Assembly: GCA_018608625.1 (NCBI GenBank)
Contig: JABAZC010000058.1
Coordinates: forward strand, 1-64,000
Reading direction: 5' to 3'
From: Flavobacteriaceae bacterium
Lineage (GTDB): Bacteria > Bacteroidota > Bacteroidia > Flavobacteriales > Flavobacteriaceae
DNA: 64,000 bases
Of this stretch, positions 35,590 through 43,449 are shown piece by piece. The translations under genes and the position numbers were made by a program. Position 1 is the first letter of the stretch; the number at the start of each line of letters is the position of its first letter. The notes beneath the pieces are model-generated. The model had not been told where the DNA came from. It worked only from the letters and a program-made list of their open reading frames with translations, and searched no databases.

Positions 35590-36444
35590 TTAATCTATTT
35601 GAGAAATTAGTCTATGATAGCGTTGTACAACATTTGGATCTGGTAGTACCGTAGTCTTTGAACTGCCTTTTCGATCATATTCAAAACGAGATAATACATG
35701 TCTAATACTTTCTAAGCGTGCTTGTTTTTTACTATTTGTTTTGATAATGATCCAGGGGCTAAAAGCGGTATGCGTTTGACTAAACATCTGTTCTTTATAG
35801 GAAGTATATTTATCCCATCTAGTCTGACCTTCTTTATCCACTGGGCTAAACTTCCACTGTTTAAGTGGGTTTTTTAACCTTGAATTAAATCGTTTTTTCT
35901 GTTCTTCTTTTGATATTGAAAACCAAAATTTTATAATAATCACTCCGTCTTCATAAAGCATATGTTCAAATTCAGGGACCTGTAACATAAACTTATTGTA
36001 TTCTTCATCTGTACAGAAATCCATTACAGGCTCAACAACAGCACGATTGTACCAGCTTCTATCAAAGAAAACTAGCTCGCCAGGCTCGGGCAATTCTTTT
36101 ATGTAACGCCTAAAATACCACTGGCCTTTTTCAATCTCCGTCGGCTTTGTAAGGGCGACTACACGCATAGATCGTGGGTTTAAATGCTCTGTAAATCGAC
36201 GTATGGCCCCGCCTTTACCGGCGGCATCTCTTCCCTCAAATAGCACACAAACACGCTTTTTATGTTTTGCTGCCCATTGTTGCAAGTCTACTAATTCGGC
36301 TTGTAATTTTAGCAATTCTGACCCATAGTGTACCACATCAATTAATGAATCGTAACGACTTTTCTTGAGCTTGGATTTTAAAACTTCTTTGAATGACTCT
36401 TTCCCAGAATACAACTCAAAATCTTCTTTAGATAGCATAGGCAA
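35590..36444 (-). CDS. Polyphosphate kinase 2 family protein (first of a tandem pair)
   Basis: 284 residues, PPK2 fold with FEGRDAAGKGGAIRR (Walker A), FFDRSWYNRAVVEPV (Walker B) and QWKFSPVDKEGQTRW. Longer N-terminal helix and a C-terminal tail of about 25 residues (DRKGSSKTTVLPDPN). A second start, Met3, is possible. It lies 22 bases after aat and 2 bases before its paralogue, so they are cotranscribed. It may run nucleotide synthesis from polyP or the reverse. Confidence 0.9.
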   Translation of the reverse strand: MPMLSKEDFELYSGKESFKEVLKSKLKKSRYDSLIDVVHYGSELLKLQAELVDLQQWAAKHKKRVCVLFEGRDAAGKGGAIRRFTEHLNPRSMRVVALTKPTEIEKGQWYFRRYIKELPEPGELVFFDRSWYNRAVVEPVMDFCTDEEYNKFMLQVPEFEHMLYEDGVIIIKFWFSISKEEQKKRFNSRLKNPLKQWKFSPVDKEGQTRWDKYTSYKEQMFSQTHTAFSPWIIIKTNSKKQARLESIRHVLSRFEYDRKGSSKTTVLPDPNVVQRYHRLISQID

Positions 36445-36466
36445 TTAGATTGCTTTTAATTATTGT

Positions 36467-37108
36467 TTATACACTTTGGAATGGAATTAAATGCTGCATG
36501 AAATCAGATCTGTTTATTTTCTCAGCCCCTAAACTTTCTAGGTGCGATGAGTGAACTTGACAATCAATTAGTTTAAATTCGGACATTTGAATAAAGCTTA
36601 TAAAACCAATTTTACTAGCATTACTTACATAACTAAACATGCTTTCGCCGCAAAACAAATCCTCATTAAACTGAACACCATAAAGTCCTCCTACAAGTTT
36701 ATTATCGAGCCAAACCTCAACAGATTTAGCAAACCCCATTTGGTGTAACTCACAGTAGACGTCAATCATTTTATCTGTAATCCAAGTGCCCGACTGAGAC
36801 TGTCTTTTAACCTTCGCACAGGCTAGGATTACATCTTTGAAGTTGCGATTTACACTAACTTCAAATTTTTTAGATTTTAAAAGCCGTTTACTGCTTTTGG
36901 AAACCTTTAGTTTACTCGGGTATAAAACGAAACGGGGATTTGGTGCCCACCACAACAGTGGCTGATTAGCTTCATACCACGGAAAAATTCCACTTTGATA
37001 AGCAAGCAGGACCCGTTTAGACGACAAGTCTCCCCCAACAGCTAACAAACCGTCGTTGTTTGCCTCTGATAGAGGAGGAAATTCTATAGTGTCATTAAGC
37101 CATCGCAT
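36467..37108 (-). CDS. aat: Leucyl/phenylalanyl-tRNA-protein transferase
   Basis: 213 residues. Family segments LAYQSGIFPWYE, LLWWAPNPRFVL, SGTWITDKMIDVYCELH and KLVGGLYGVQ...FCGESMFS are all present. Transfers Leu or Phe from tRNA to the N-terminus of proteins with basic N-termini, marking them for ClpS/ClpAP. Second in the operon DUF3127-aat-ppk2-ppk2. Confidence 0.95.
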   Translation of the reverse strand: MRWLNDTIEFPPLSEANNDGLLAVGGDLSSKRVLLAYQSGIFPWYEANQPLLWWAPNPRFVLYPSKLKVSKSSKRLLKSKKFEVSVNRNFKDVILACAKVKRQSQSGTWITDKMIDVYCELHQMGFAKSVEVWLDNKLVGGLYGVQFNEDLFCGESMFSYVSNASKIGFISFIQMSEFKLIDCQVHSSHLESLGAEKINRSDFMQHLIPFQSV

Positions 37109-37147
37109 ACGTATATTAAATGGAAGTATCTCTTGTTTTAACTTTAG

Positions 37148-37522
37148 TTAAAACGGCAAATCATTTGGTTCATCTTCAGTCAAATCAGTTGCTGGCTCAA
37201 AAGCATCAGCTGGAGGGACTGCTGTACCAGCCGGAGCCTGTGCTTGTTGTAGGTTCTCAATACGCCATCCTTGAATTGCATTAAAATACTTCGCTTCTCC
37301 CTGAGGGTTTATCCACTCTCTTCCACGCAAATTAATACCTACCTTGATCGGCTGTCCAACTTGAAAGTTATTCAAAAGATCTGTTTTATCTTGAACAAAT
37401 TCTACTAAAATATGTTGTGGATATTGCTCTTCTGTAGTTAAAACTAGTTCGCGTTTTCTAAACCCATTAGACCCAATCGATTGTGTTTCCCCAATGACTT
37501 TTATTTTTCCTTGTAACTCCAT
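37148..37522 (-). CDS. DUF3127 OB-fold-like protein with SSB-like C-terminal tail
   Basis: 124 residues. The first 90 form the DUF3127 domain (GKIKVIGETQSIGSNGFRKR ... GRGREW-like IKVGINLRGREWINPQG), a beta-rich OB-like fold. After an Ala/Pro-rich linker the protein ends in an acidic tail TEDEPNDLPF, closely like the SSB tail that recruits DNA repair partners (DDDIPF). A ssDNA role is inferred, not shown. Good promoter upstream. Confidence 0.8.
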   Translation of the reverse strand: MELQGKIKVIGETQSIGSNGFRKRELVLTTEEQYPQHILVEFVQDKTDLLNNFQVGQPIKVGINLRGREWINPQGEAKYFNAIQGWRIENLQQAQAPAGTAVPPADAFEPATDLTEDEPNDLPF

Positions 37523-37579
37523 TTTAAAAATTCAATTTTAGTTTTGTATGATTAATCTAACATTTTTTCTAAATATATA

Positions 37580-37607
37580 CAAATTTAACAAATTATGACG
37601 CCACCAA
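37580..37607 (-). promoter_or_regulatory. Promoter of DUF3127-aat-ppk2 operon (TTG-N17-TAAATTTG)
   Basis: On the minus strand: TTG at 37605-37607, a 17-base spacer, and TAAATTTG at 37580-37587, 58 bases before the DUF3127 start codon. Confidence 0.65.
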
Positions 37608-37682
37608 AAAGGAGAAAGCCATAATATAAAGTAATAAAATCAGTATAATTACATTATATTTAAGATTGAAAAAAATAAACCA

Positions 37683-38834
37683 ATGAAATTCACCTCAAAA
37701 CAACACTTGTTACGCTGGATAATGATCGTCATTTCATTTTTAACTATTTCATTAATCTTATGGAATACTTACCAGTTTTTTCAAAAGTTTAAGGAAGAAG
37801 AGCGGGTGAAAATGGAGAATTTTTCTCAAGCACAAATTGAATTAGGCAAAGTCATTGACCTTAACGGAAACATTAGTGATTTTCCGTTAAAAATTATTCA
37901 AAGTAATTCTTCAACTCCAATGATTATTGAAGACTCCGAAGGTAATTTTCAATCAAAAAATATTGAGCTTATTTCTGAAGATAGTCAAGGGTATCTGAAA
38001 ACATTATCAGAAAAGTTCAAAGACCAAAATAAACCGATTCCTGTAATTTACAACGGAAAGACATTATCTACAATGTACTATGGCAATTCTGAATTACTAA
38101 ACAAACTCAAATACTATCCATTTGCTCTGCTACTAATATTTTTACTATTTAGTGCTGTTGTTTGGCTCTTTTACAAGAGTACGCAAGTTGCATCGCAAAA
38201 CAAATTATGGACAGGAATGGCCAAAGAAACTGCACATCAAATTGGCACTCCTTTATCTTCCTTAATTGGATGGACAGAACTCTTGAAAATAGATGCTGTT
38301 AATCCTGATTATATTTCCGAAATTGAAAAAGACATTAAACGCCTTGAAACTATTACAGATCGATTTAGTAAGATAGGCTCCAAGCCATTACTTAAAACAA
38401 GCGATATAGTCTTAGCTACTATTGAGTCTTTTAATTATTTAAAAGCGCGAAACAGCAAATTAATTACATTTGAAATAAAAGCTCCAGAAACAGAAATTCT
38501 TGTAGCGCTTAATATTGAGCTATTTAGCTGGGCCATTGAGAATTTAGTTAAAAATGGTATTGATGCCATGAAAGGGCAAGGGCATATTATTGTTTCCTTA
38601 GAGTCTACGGGAACGATGGTGTTCATTAACATAATAGACCGTGGCAAAGGAATTACAAAGAAACTCTTCAAAAAGATATTTGAAACAGGGTTTACATCTA
38701 AAAAACGAGGATGGGGATTGGGATTATCACTTTCGAAACGAATTATCGAAGAGTATCATAGCGGAAAAATCAAGGTACTCCAATCGGAAAAAGAGGTTGG
38801 AACCACCATGCAGATTAGTTTGAAAACTCTATAA
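37683..38834 (+). CDS. Membrane sensor histidine kinase (orphan)
   Basis: 383 residues: helix 1 (about 12-32), a periplasmic sensor of about 110 residues with no recognised domain, helix 2 (about 145-165), then a kinase core. The H-box is MAKETAHQIGTPLSSLIGW with His185; N-box NLVKNGIDAMKGQG, and glycine boxes DRGKGI and GWGLGLSLSKRI are intact. No response regulator gene is nearby, so the partner is elsewhere. The 3' end overlaps the convergent HIT gene by six bases. Confidence 0.9.
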   Translation: MKFTSKQHLLRWIMIVISFLTISLILWNTYQFFQKFKEEERVKMENFSQAQIELGKVIDLNGNISDFPLKIIQSNSSTPMIIEDSEGNFQSKNIELISEDSQGYLKTLSEKFKDQNKPIPVIYNGKTLSTMYYGNSELLNKLKYYPFALLLIFLLFSAVVWLFYKSTQVASQNKLWTGMAKETAHQIGTPLSSLIGWTELLKIDAVNPDYISEIEKDIKRLETITDRFSKIGSKPLLKTSDIVLATIESFNYLKARNSKLITFEIKAPETEILVALNIELFSWAIENLVKNGIDAMKGQGHIIVSLESTGTMVFINIIDRGKGITKKLFKKIFETGFTSKKRGWGLGLSLSKRIIEEYHSGKIKVLQSEKEVGTTMQISLKTL

Positions 38835-39218
38835 AAAAGACGCTATTTTATTTGCGATTTGAATAAACTCTTCAGCAACTAGGTCCTCCTTTTTCACAAA
38901 CTGAGCATCCTCCATTAAATTCAATGGAATTAGGTGCACATGAACATGCGGCACCTCTAGCCCTATAACTGTCATGCCAACTCGTTTACAATTAATAGCC
39001 TTCTCTAAAGCTATGGCAACTGTTCTAGAAAAATCCATTAAGTCTAGATAGACTGATGGCTCTAGATCAAATAGTTTATTAACCTCTTGTTTTGGAACAC
39101 AAAGCGTGTGTCCTTTAGCGTTTGGATTAACATCTAAAAACGCCAAAAAATGATCAGTCTCAGCGATTTTATAACAAGGAATTTCTTTATTAATTATTTT
39201 AGTGAAAATCGAGCTCAT
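38829..39218 (-). CDS. HIT-family nucleotide hydrolase/transferase
   Basis: 129 residues. Histidine triad HVHVHLIPL (His-x-His-x-His) near residue 99, with upstream IFTKIINKEIPCYKIAETD typical of Hint-like proteins. It hydrolyses adenosine phosphoramidate-like substrates. Encoded 22 bases downstream of greA, with which it is probably cotranscribed, and convergent with the kinase gene. Confidence 0.92.
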   Translation of the reverse strand: MSSIFTKIINKEIPCYKIAETDHFLAFLDVNPNAKGHTLCVPKQEVNKLFDLEPSVYLDLMDFSRTVAIALEKAINCKRVGMTVIGLEVPHVHVHLIPLNLMEDAQFVKKEDLVAEEFIQIANKIASFL

Positions 39219-39240
39219 CGATTGAATATTTAAAATTAGT

Positions 39241-39714
39241 TTATCTAGAGATATTTAAAATTTCAAACTTCAAAATACCATTTGGGACTTGAATTTCGGC
39301 AATATCTCCAACACTTTTACCTAAAAGCCCTTTGCCAATGGGAGAGTTTACAGATAATTTACCTGCAGACAAATCAGCTTCTCCATCTGCTACTAAAAGG
39401 TAGTCCAATTCCATACCATTTGACTGGTTTTTTATTTTCACTTTAGACAACACTAAAGCCTTAGTGTTATCTAGCTGAGATTCATCAATTAAACGCGCTC
39501 CTGCAAGAGTATCTTCAAGTTTTGATATACGCATCTCCAGCATGCCTTGTGCTTCTTTGGCAGCATCATATTCTGCGTTTTCACTCAGATCCCCTTTGTC
39601 CCTTGCTTCTGCGATAGCCCTAGAAGCTTTAACGCGCTCCACATCTTTGAGTTGTTTTAATTCAGCTCTTAATTTTTTTAATCCTTCGGCCGTGTAATAA
39701 GATACATTGCTCAT
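39241..39714 (-). CDS. greA: Transcription elongation factor GreA
   Basis: 157 residues: N-terminal coiled coil (YTAEGLKKLRAELKQLKDVE ... GDLSENAEYDAAKEAQ with the catalytic acidic tip) and a C-terminal FKBP-like domain (SPIGKGLLGKSVGDIAEIQV). Rescues backtracked RNA polymerase by stimulating transcript cleavage. First gene of greA-HIT. Its transcript likely starts with a hairpin (39787-39806). Confidence 0.95.
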   Translation of the reverse strand: MSNVSYYTAEGLKKLRAELKQLKDVERVKASRAIAEARDKGDLSENAEYDAAKEAQGMLEMRISKLEDTLAGARLIDESQLDNTKALVLSKVKIKNQSNGMELDYLLVADGEADLSAGKLSVNSPIGKGLLGKSVGDIAEIQVPNGILKFEILNISR

Positions 39715-39786
39715 AACTAATAATTTTTAAAGTAGTCGTTTATTTAGGTTTTTGAATAGTCTAAAAAGAATTTAGAACTAAACACA

Positions 39787-39806
39787 AAAATCTCGTTTTC
39801 ACGAGA
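39787..39806 (-). promoter_or_regulatory. Hairpin at the 5' end of the greA transcript
   Basis: A perfect 7-bp stem (39800-39806 with 39787-39793) and 6-base loop; on the minus strand it is followed by five T residues. It lies directly after the greA promoter, so it would be the first structure of the mRNA: a 5' stabiliser or an early attenuator. Confidence 0.45.
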
Positions 39807-39812
39807 TTGCTA

Positions 39813-39820
39813 CACAAATA
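39813..39820 (-). promoter_or_regulatory. -7 promoter box (TATATTTG) of greA-HIT
   Basis: Exact TAnnTTTG match on the minus strand; a TTG sixteen bases further upstream can serve as -33. The start site should fall at about 39806. Confidence 0.6.
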
Positions 39821-39910
39821 TACAAAATATTTATCTTCCAATACTTTTTGTCGTAAATTGAACTTCAAATTATTAGGACGTTATATAGTCCACAAATACA
39901 ATTCCAATGA

Positions 39911-40354
39911 ATGAATATGAGTCTTAAAAAATTAAAAATAATAGCTGTAGCAGCTTTTGTTTTCATAGGCTGTTCAAAGAGCAATAACTACGATGCGTCT
40001 TGCAACTTTTTAGCTGACATTAACGTTATTTCCTCACTAAACCTTAATCTTTCTCAATACAATCAGCTTACGTTCCCAAGCAACCCTGTTTACGTTCCTA
40101 ATGTTGGGAATGGAGGGATTATCGTTAACAATTCAGGCACAGGCTATGTAGCCTTTGATGCTGCAGACCCTAATCACATATACAGCAGCTGCTCGGTGTT
40201 ATCAATTAATGGAGTTGAAGGCATCTGTGGTTGTGACGATAATAATAAGTACAGCTTATTCACAGGACAGCCTTTAGAAAACCCTGAACTTCGCTGTGGC
40301 CTCAAACCATACTTTGTAGAAAGCAGCGGAAATAGCCTTTTTATTTCCAATTAA
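39911..40354 (+). CDS. Rieske-fold-like lipoprotein lacking cluster ligands
   Basis: 147 residues, lipoprotein signal with lipobox IGCSK (Cys about 22). The mature part follows flavobacterial Rieske-type lipoproteins: a strand region ending QLTFPSNPVYV, then GTGYVAFDAADPNHIYSSC and ICGCDDNNKYSLFTGQPLENP, ending in NSLFISN. In true Rieske proteins the two loops hold CxH and CxxH; here these are not intact, so no [2Fe-2S] cluster is expected. Function unknown; the fold call is inference. Confidence 0.6.
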   Translation: MNMSLKKLKIIAVAAFVFIGCSKSNNYDASCNFLADINVISSLNLNLSQYNQLTFPSNPVYVPNVGNGGIIVNNSGTGYVAFDAADPNHIYSSCSVLSINGVEGICGCDDNNKYSLFTGQPLENPELRCGLKPYFVESSGNSLFISN

Positions 40355-40378
40355 AAAAAGTGTACCGAAGTACGCTTT
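40353..40378 (-). terminator. Intrinsic terminator of the TonB receptor gene
   Basis: On the minus strand a 9-bp stem (arms 40370-40378 and 40357-40365, one wobble pair) with a stable TTCG tetraloop is followed by seven T residues, about 22 bases past the receptor stop codon. The T-tract reaches into the end of the convergent lipoprotein gene. Confidence 0.8.
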
Positions 40379-40400
40379 CACTAATCCAATATTTTAATTT

Positions 40401-42563
40401 TTAGAATTTCAAAGTCACTCCAACTAAAAAGTTTCGAGTGGCTTGTGGATAATACCCGGCCCCTTCAATAGTCGTTAATTGACCTGGTACCGACCAGTCG
40501 TCGTCATACGTATAATAGTAACCATTGGACACATATTCTTTATCAAAAATATTATTTACTAAAGCGGAGACCACCACAGTACTAAAAACTGATTTCGGAT
40601 TCCATTCGTAAGTGATATTTAAATCATTGACAAAATACTCTTTTAACTTTGAGGTATCAGTATCGGTGTTACCCATATATTGATCTCCAACATACTTGGT
40701 GAGAAAACTTAGACTAAAATTCTTTAAAGGACTGTATATAAAAGCATTTGAAGCGACAACTTCTGGAGAAAAAGAAATGTTTGTGGTTCCAAAATCTTTT
40801 AAAATGCCGTCAACCTGAGAATAGGTTTGCTTGTTCTTATTTGAACTTAACGTTAGCACAGGCTGTATTATAAACGTATCAGACAATGAAAAAGCAGCTT
40901 CTATTTCTAGACCTAATCTATAACTATCTCCACTATTAGTTCGTATTGGCGCCCCAACATCATCCAAAGCACCTGTTAAGATTAGCTGTTCATTGTATTG
41001 CATATAATAAGAGTTGATATTTAACATAACCCCTTCTTTATTGTAGCGCCATCCCATTTCAAAATCGTTTAGTTGTTCTGGCTTTACATCCGGATTACTT
41101 TCAAAATCAGAACGGCTTGGTTCTCTATTGGCTCTCGCGTAAGAAGCATATAGACTTGAATTAGACGCTAACTGATAAGACACTCCAACTTTTGGATTAA
41201 AAAAGCTGTAAGACTCATCGATCCGCATATTTTCTAAATCAGAAGTAAGGCCAAACGTTTTATAACCAACATTTCTTAGTTGTAAATCCCCATAAACATC
41301 AATTTTAGAATTTAATGTATAGGTGGCTTTTGCAAAGGCACTAAAATCTGTTTTCTTTCCATTTCCAAAATAATACTGATCTCTAATTGAGGTTTCCGAA
41401 GCAAATTGCCTAGCCCAAATCACCTCTCCAAAATGATCTCCATCATAGTTACTGTAAGACCCCCCGACTATAAAATTAAGATCTGATTCTTTATAGTTGG
41501 CAGTTGCATTAATAACATAGAAATCATTATCTAACCAGCGTCTTCTAATGAGGTCTGTCACCGCTGTACCATAAAAATCAACTCCAGTGGCTTCTACAAT
41601 TCCGCCATAAGTGCTAGCAGCATCGTCTTGTCTATATTGTTCATAGTAACCCCGACCATATGTATAGTTCAATCCTAAATTAGTAGACCAGTTTTGGTTA
41701 AATTTTTGATTCCAGTGAAGCTGGTAATGGTCCTGCTTATAGTTGTCAATTTCGTTTTCGTAAGTGTAAGGATTTTGACGGCGATCATCTTCTAATTGCT
41801 GTTTAGTCAACCCTTCCCAAGACTGATATGTTTTTTCATGACCACCAAAAACCAATGCTTTAATAAGAGTCCCGTTATTATTGTAAGTCCCTTGTAAAAA
41901 ATAGGATTTAAGATCGGAGAAAGCACGATCTACGTAGCCATCAGAATTTATTGTTGACAAACGTCCTGAGAGCTCAAAAACATCATTGATTTTTCCTGTA
42001 CTAAACTTCACTGAGTGTTTCCTCGTGTTGTAACTTCCAAAAGAATTTGAAACTTCAGCAGTAGGGATGTAAGACGAAGCATCTGTTAGGATGTTAACAC
42101 TTGCGCCAAAGGCTCCCGAGCCATTGGTGGACGTACCAACTCCTCTTTGAAGCTGAAGGCTTTCAACTGATGACGTAAAGTCAGGCATGTTTACCCAAAA
42201 AGCACCCAAAGACTCCGCATCGGTAAATGGGATTCCATTAATTGTAACATTTGTAGAAAGAGGGCTCACACCACGGACTCTAATTCCAGTGTATCCAATT
42301 CCTGCACCAGCATCACTTGTTGTGACTACAGAAGGCAAGTAGTTCAATAAAATAGGAAGATCCTGGCCCAAATTACGAGACTGTAATTGCGCCTTGGTAA
42401 GATTGGAATGAGCGATTGGAGCGTTGGGTTTTACCCTAACAGATTGTACCAAAACTTCTTCTAAAGTTTGTGTTCTTGTAGAGTCTGACTCTACTTGATT
42501 TTGTTGTCCAAAGATTGTTGTTGTAGACAACAAAAATGCAGACAAAAGAATATAATTTTTCAT
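40401..42563 (-). CDS. TonB-dependent outer-membrane receptor, TPP-riboswitch controlled
   Basis: 720 residues with signal peptide (MKNYILLSAFLLSTTTIFGQ), TonB box region, plug domain (DLPILLNYLPSVV, GIRVRGVSP, INGIPFTDAES) and a 22-strand barrel ending in aromatic Phe (LVGVTLKF). Sequence alone marks a siderophore/vitamin-type receptor without the SusC-type extension. The TPP riboswitch in its leader indicates thiamine or a thiamine precursor as cargo. Just upstream lie a PnuC-type transporter, NadR-like kinase and thiamine-binding protein. Confidence 0.9.
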   Translation of the reverse strand: MKNYILLSAFLLSTTTIFGQQNQVESDSTRTQTLEEVLVQSVRVKPNAPIAHSNLTKAQLQSRNLGQDLPILLNYLPSVVTTSDAGAGIGYTGIRVRGVSPLSTNVTINGIPFTDAESLGAFWVNMPDFTSSVESLQLQRGVGTSTNGSGAFGASVNILTDASSYIPTAEVSNSFGSYNTRKHSVKFSTGKINDVFELSGRLSTINSDGYVDRAFSDLKSYFLQGTYNNNGTLIKALVFGGHEKTYQSWEGLTKQQLEDDRRQNPYTYENEIDNYKQDHYQLHWNQKFNQNWSTNLGLNYTYGRGYYEQYRQDDAASTYGGIVEATGVDFYGTAVTDLIRRRWLDNDFYVINATANYKESDLNFIVGGSYSNYDGDHFGEVIWARQFASETSIRDQYYFGNGKKTDFSAFAKATYTLNSKIDVYGDLQLRNVGYKTFGLTSDLENMRIDESYSFFNPKVGVSYQLASNSSLYASYARANREPSRSDFESNPDVKPEQLNDFEMGWRYNKEGVMLNINSYYMQYNEQLILTGALDDVGAPIRTNSGDSYRLGLEIEAAFSLSDTFIIQPVLTLSSNKNKQTYSQVDGILKDFGTTNISFSPEVVASNAFIYSPLKNFSLSFLTKYVGDQYMGNTDTDTSKLKEYFVNDLNITYEWNPKSVFSTVVVSALVNNIFDKEYVSNGYYYTYDDDWSVPGQLTTIEGAGYYPQATRNFLVGVTLKF

Positions 42564-42621
42564 GCGATAAAATAATAACGAATAAAAAGAGGTGATTATT
42601 CTTTGTTAATTAATAAAATAT

Positions 42622-42649
42622 TTGAAGCTAACGCTTCGTTGAACTTCAA
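42622..42649 (-). promoter_or_regulatory. Candidate expression platform of the TPP riboswitch
   Basis: Between the aptamer and the receptor start the transcript can form one of two exclusive hairpins: TTGAAG/CTTCAA (42649-42644 with 42627-42622, inner AACG/CGTT) or GAAGC/GCTTC (42637-42633 with 42628-42624). Alternative pairing of the same bases is what a switch needs. The following T-run is weak, so the mode of control is uncertain. Confidence 0.45.
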
Positions 42650-42671
42650 TTAAAGACAAAGCTTTAACTGT

Positions 42672-42757
42672 AGTTCGATTCCCTAAACAGCATTACCTGT
42701 TCTAGGTTCAATGGGTATGATCTCAGCCGATATCGGCACCCCTTTATTGAGAACGGT
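42672..42757 (-). ncRNA. TPP riboswitch (THI element)
   Basis: On the minus strand all conserved TPP aptamer blocks occur in order: GGGGTGCC (42742-42735), GGCTGAGATCATACCC with GAACCT (about 42730-42704), ACAGGTAATGCTG (42700-42688) and TTAGGGA (about 42686-42680). It begins right after a TATATTTG promoter box and leads into the TonB receptor gene. TPP binding should lower expression of the receptor. Confidence 0.95.
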
Positions 42758-42758
42758 A

Positions 42759-42766
42759 CAAATATA
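42759..42766 (-). promoter_or_regulatory. -7 promoter box (TATATTTG) ahead of the TPP riboswitch
   Basis: Exact TAnnTTTG match; the start site expected at about 42752 coincides with the first bases of the aptamer, so the riboswitch is the immediate 5' end of the receptor mRNA. Confidence 0.65.
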
Positions 42767-42879
42767 GTTTAGATAAATATTTTAATAAAGTTTTATTTAC
42801 TTTTTTTTGGATGATTCAACAAAAAGCTAGTTTGTAGGGCTTACTTGATAAGCTTGCTTAAAAAGGTCATTAACTCATT

Positions 42880-43449
42880 TCACAGGGTATGTTTTAATAA
42901 CTTATTAATTTCTTCTGTAGCTAATTTAAGCCTTTCTTTTTTACTTCCCTTTAAGATTATATATGGTTTATTGTATTTTTTTAACTGATCTTCAAAGGCC
43001 TGAAACATTTTTTTTCTGGAATTGGGTTTATCTCTCAAATCATCAGCCTCCCAAGGCACATCAATATAGGTCAATAAATATAAATCATACTCGTTTTTGA
43101 TGGCAAATTTTTCTAAAAGAGGATCACAACTCCCTGAATAATAAGCCTCTGAATACACTTTTGTTTCCAATAAATTAGTATCGCATATCAAAACTGTATT
43201 TGTTTTTTGAGACAGTTCATTTTCTAAGTACATTTGACCTAAAGCGATAGGTAATAAGTCACTTGGCTCGCATGTTTTACGCTCATTATTCCACTTATCT
43301 TGTAGGTATTCGCGAGCATACTCTGGAACCCAGACAGAATTATAATACCGCGCTAAAGCCTTAGAGAGCGTCGTTTTCCCTGTAGACTCTGGCCCAAATA
43401 AAACGACTCTTATACAGTCTGAATGCTGTTGCTTAAGTTCTTTTTCCAT
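42880..43449 (-). CDS. NadR-like P-loop kinase, candidate thiamine kinase
   Basis: 189 residues. P-loop VLFGPESTGKTTLSKALA, then WVPEYAREYL and VLICDTNLLETKVYSEAYY, all as in the ribosylnicotinamide kinase domain of NadR; the adenylyltransferase domain is absent. Starts within the 3' end of the PnuC-type gene (40-base overlap), so it is tightly coupled to it. PnuC carriers need a kinase to trap their vitamin; in this thiamine locus the substrate may be thiamine, though nicotinamide riboside is the alternative. Confidence 0.8.
   Translation of the reverse strand: MEKELKQQHSDCIRVVLFGPESTGKTTLSKALARYYNSVWVPEYAREYLQDKWNNERKTCEPSDLLPIALGQMYLENELSQKTNTVLICDTNLLETKVYSEAYYSGSCDPLLEKFAIKNEYDLYLLTYIDVPWEADDLRDKPNSRKKMFQAFEDQLKKYNKPYIILKGSKKERLKLATEEINKLLKHTL

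Noticed and set aside
42575..42590. Leader segment on the minus strand resembling the 3' tail of 16S rRNA (AATCACCTCTTTTT)
   Set aside because: Short match in AT-rich sequence with no mechanism; probably chance.
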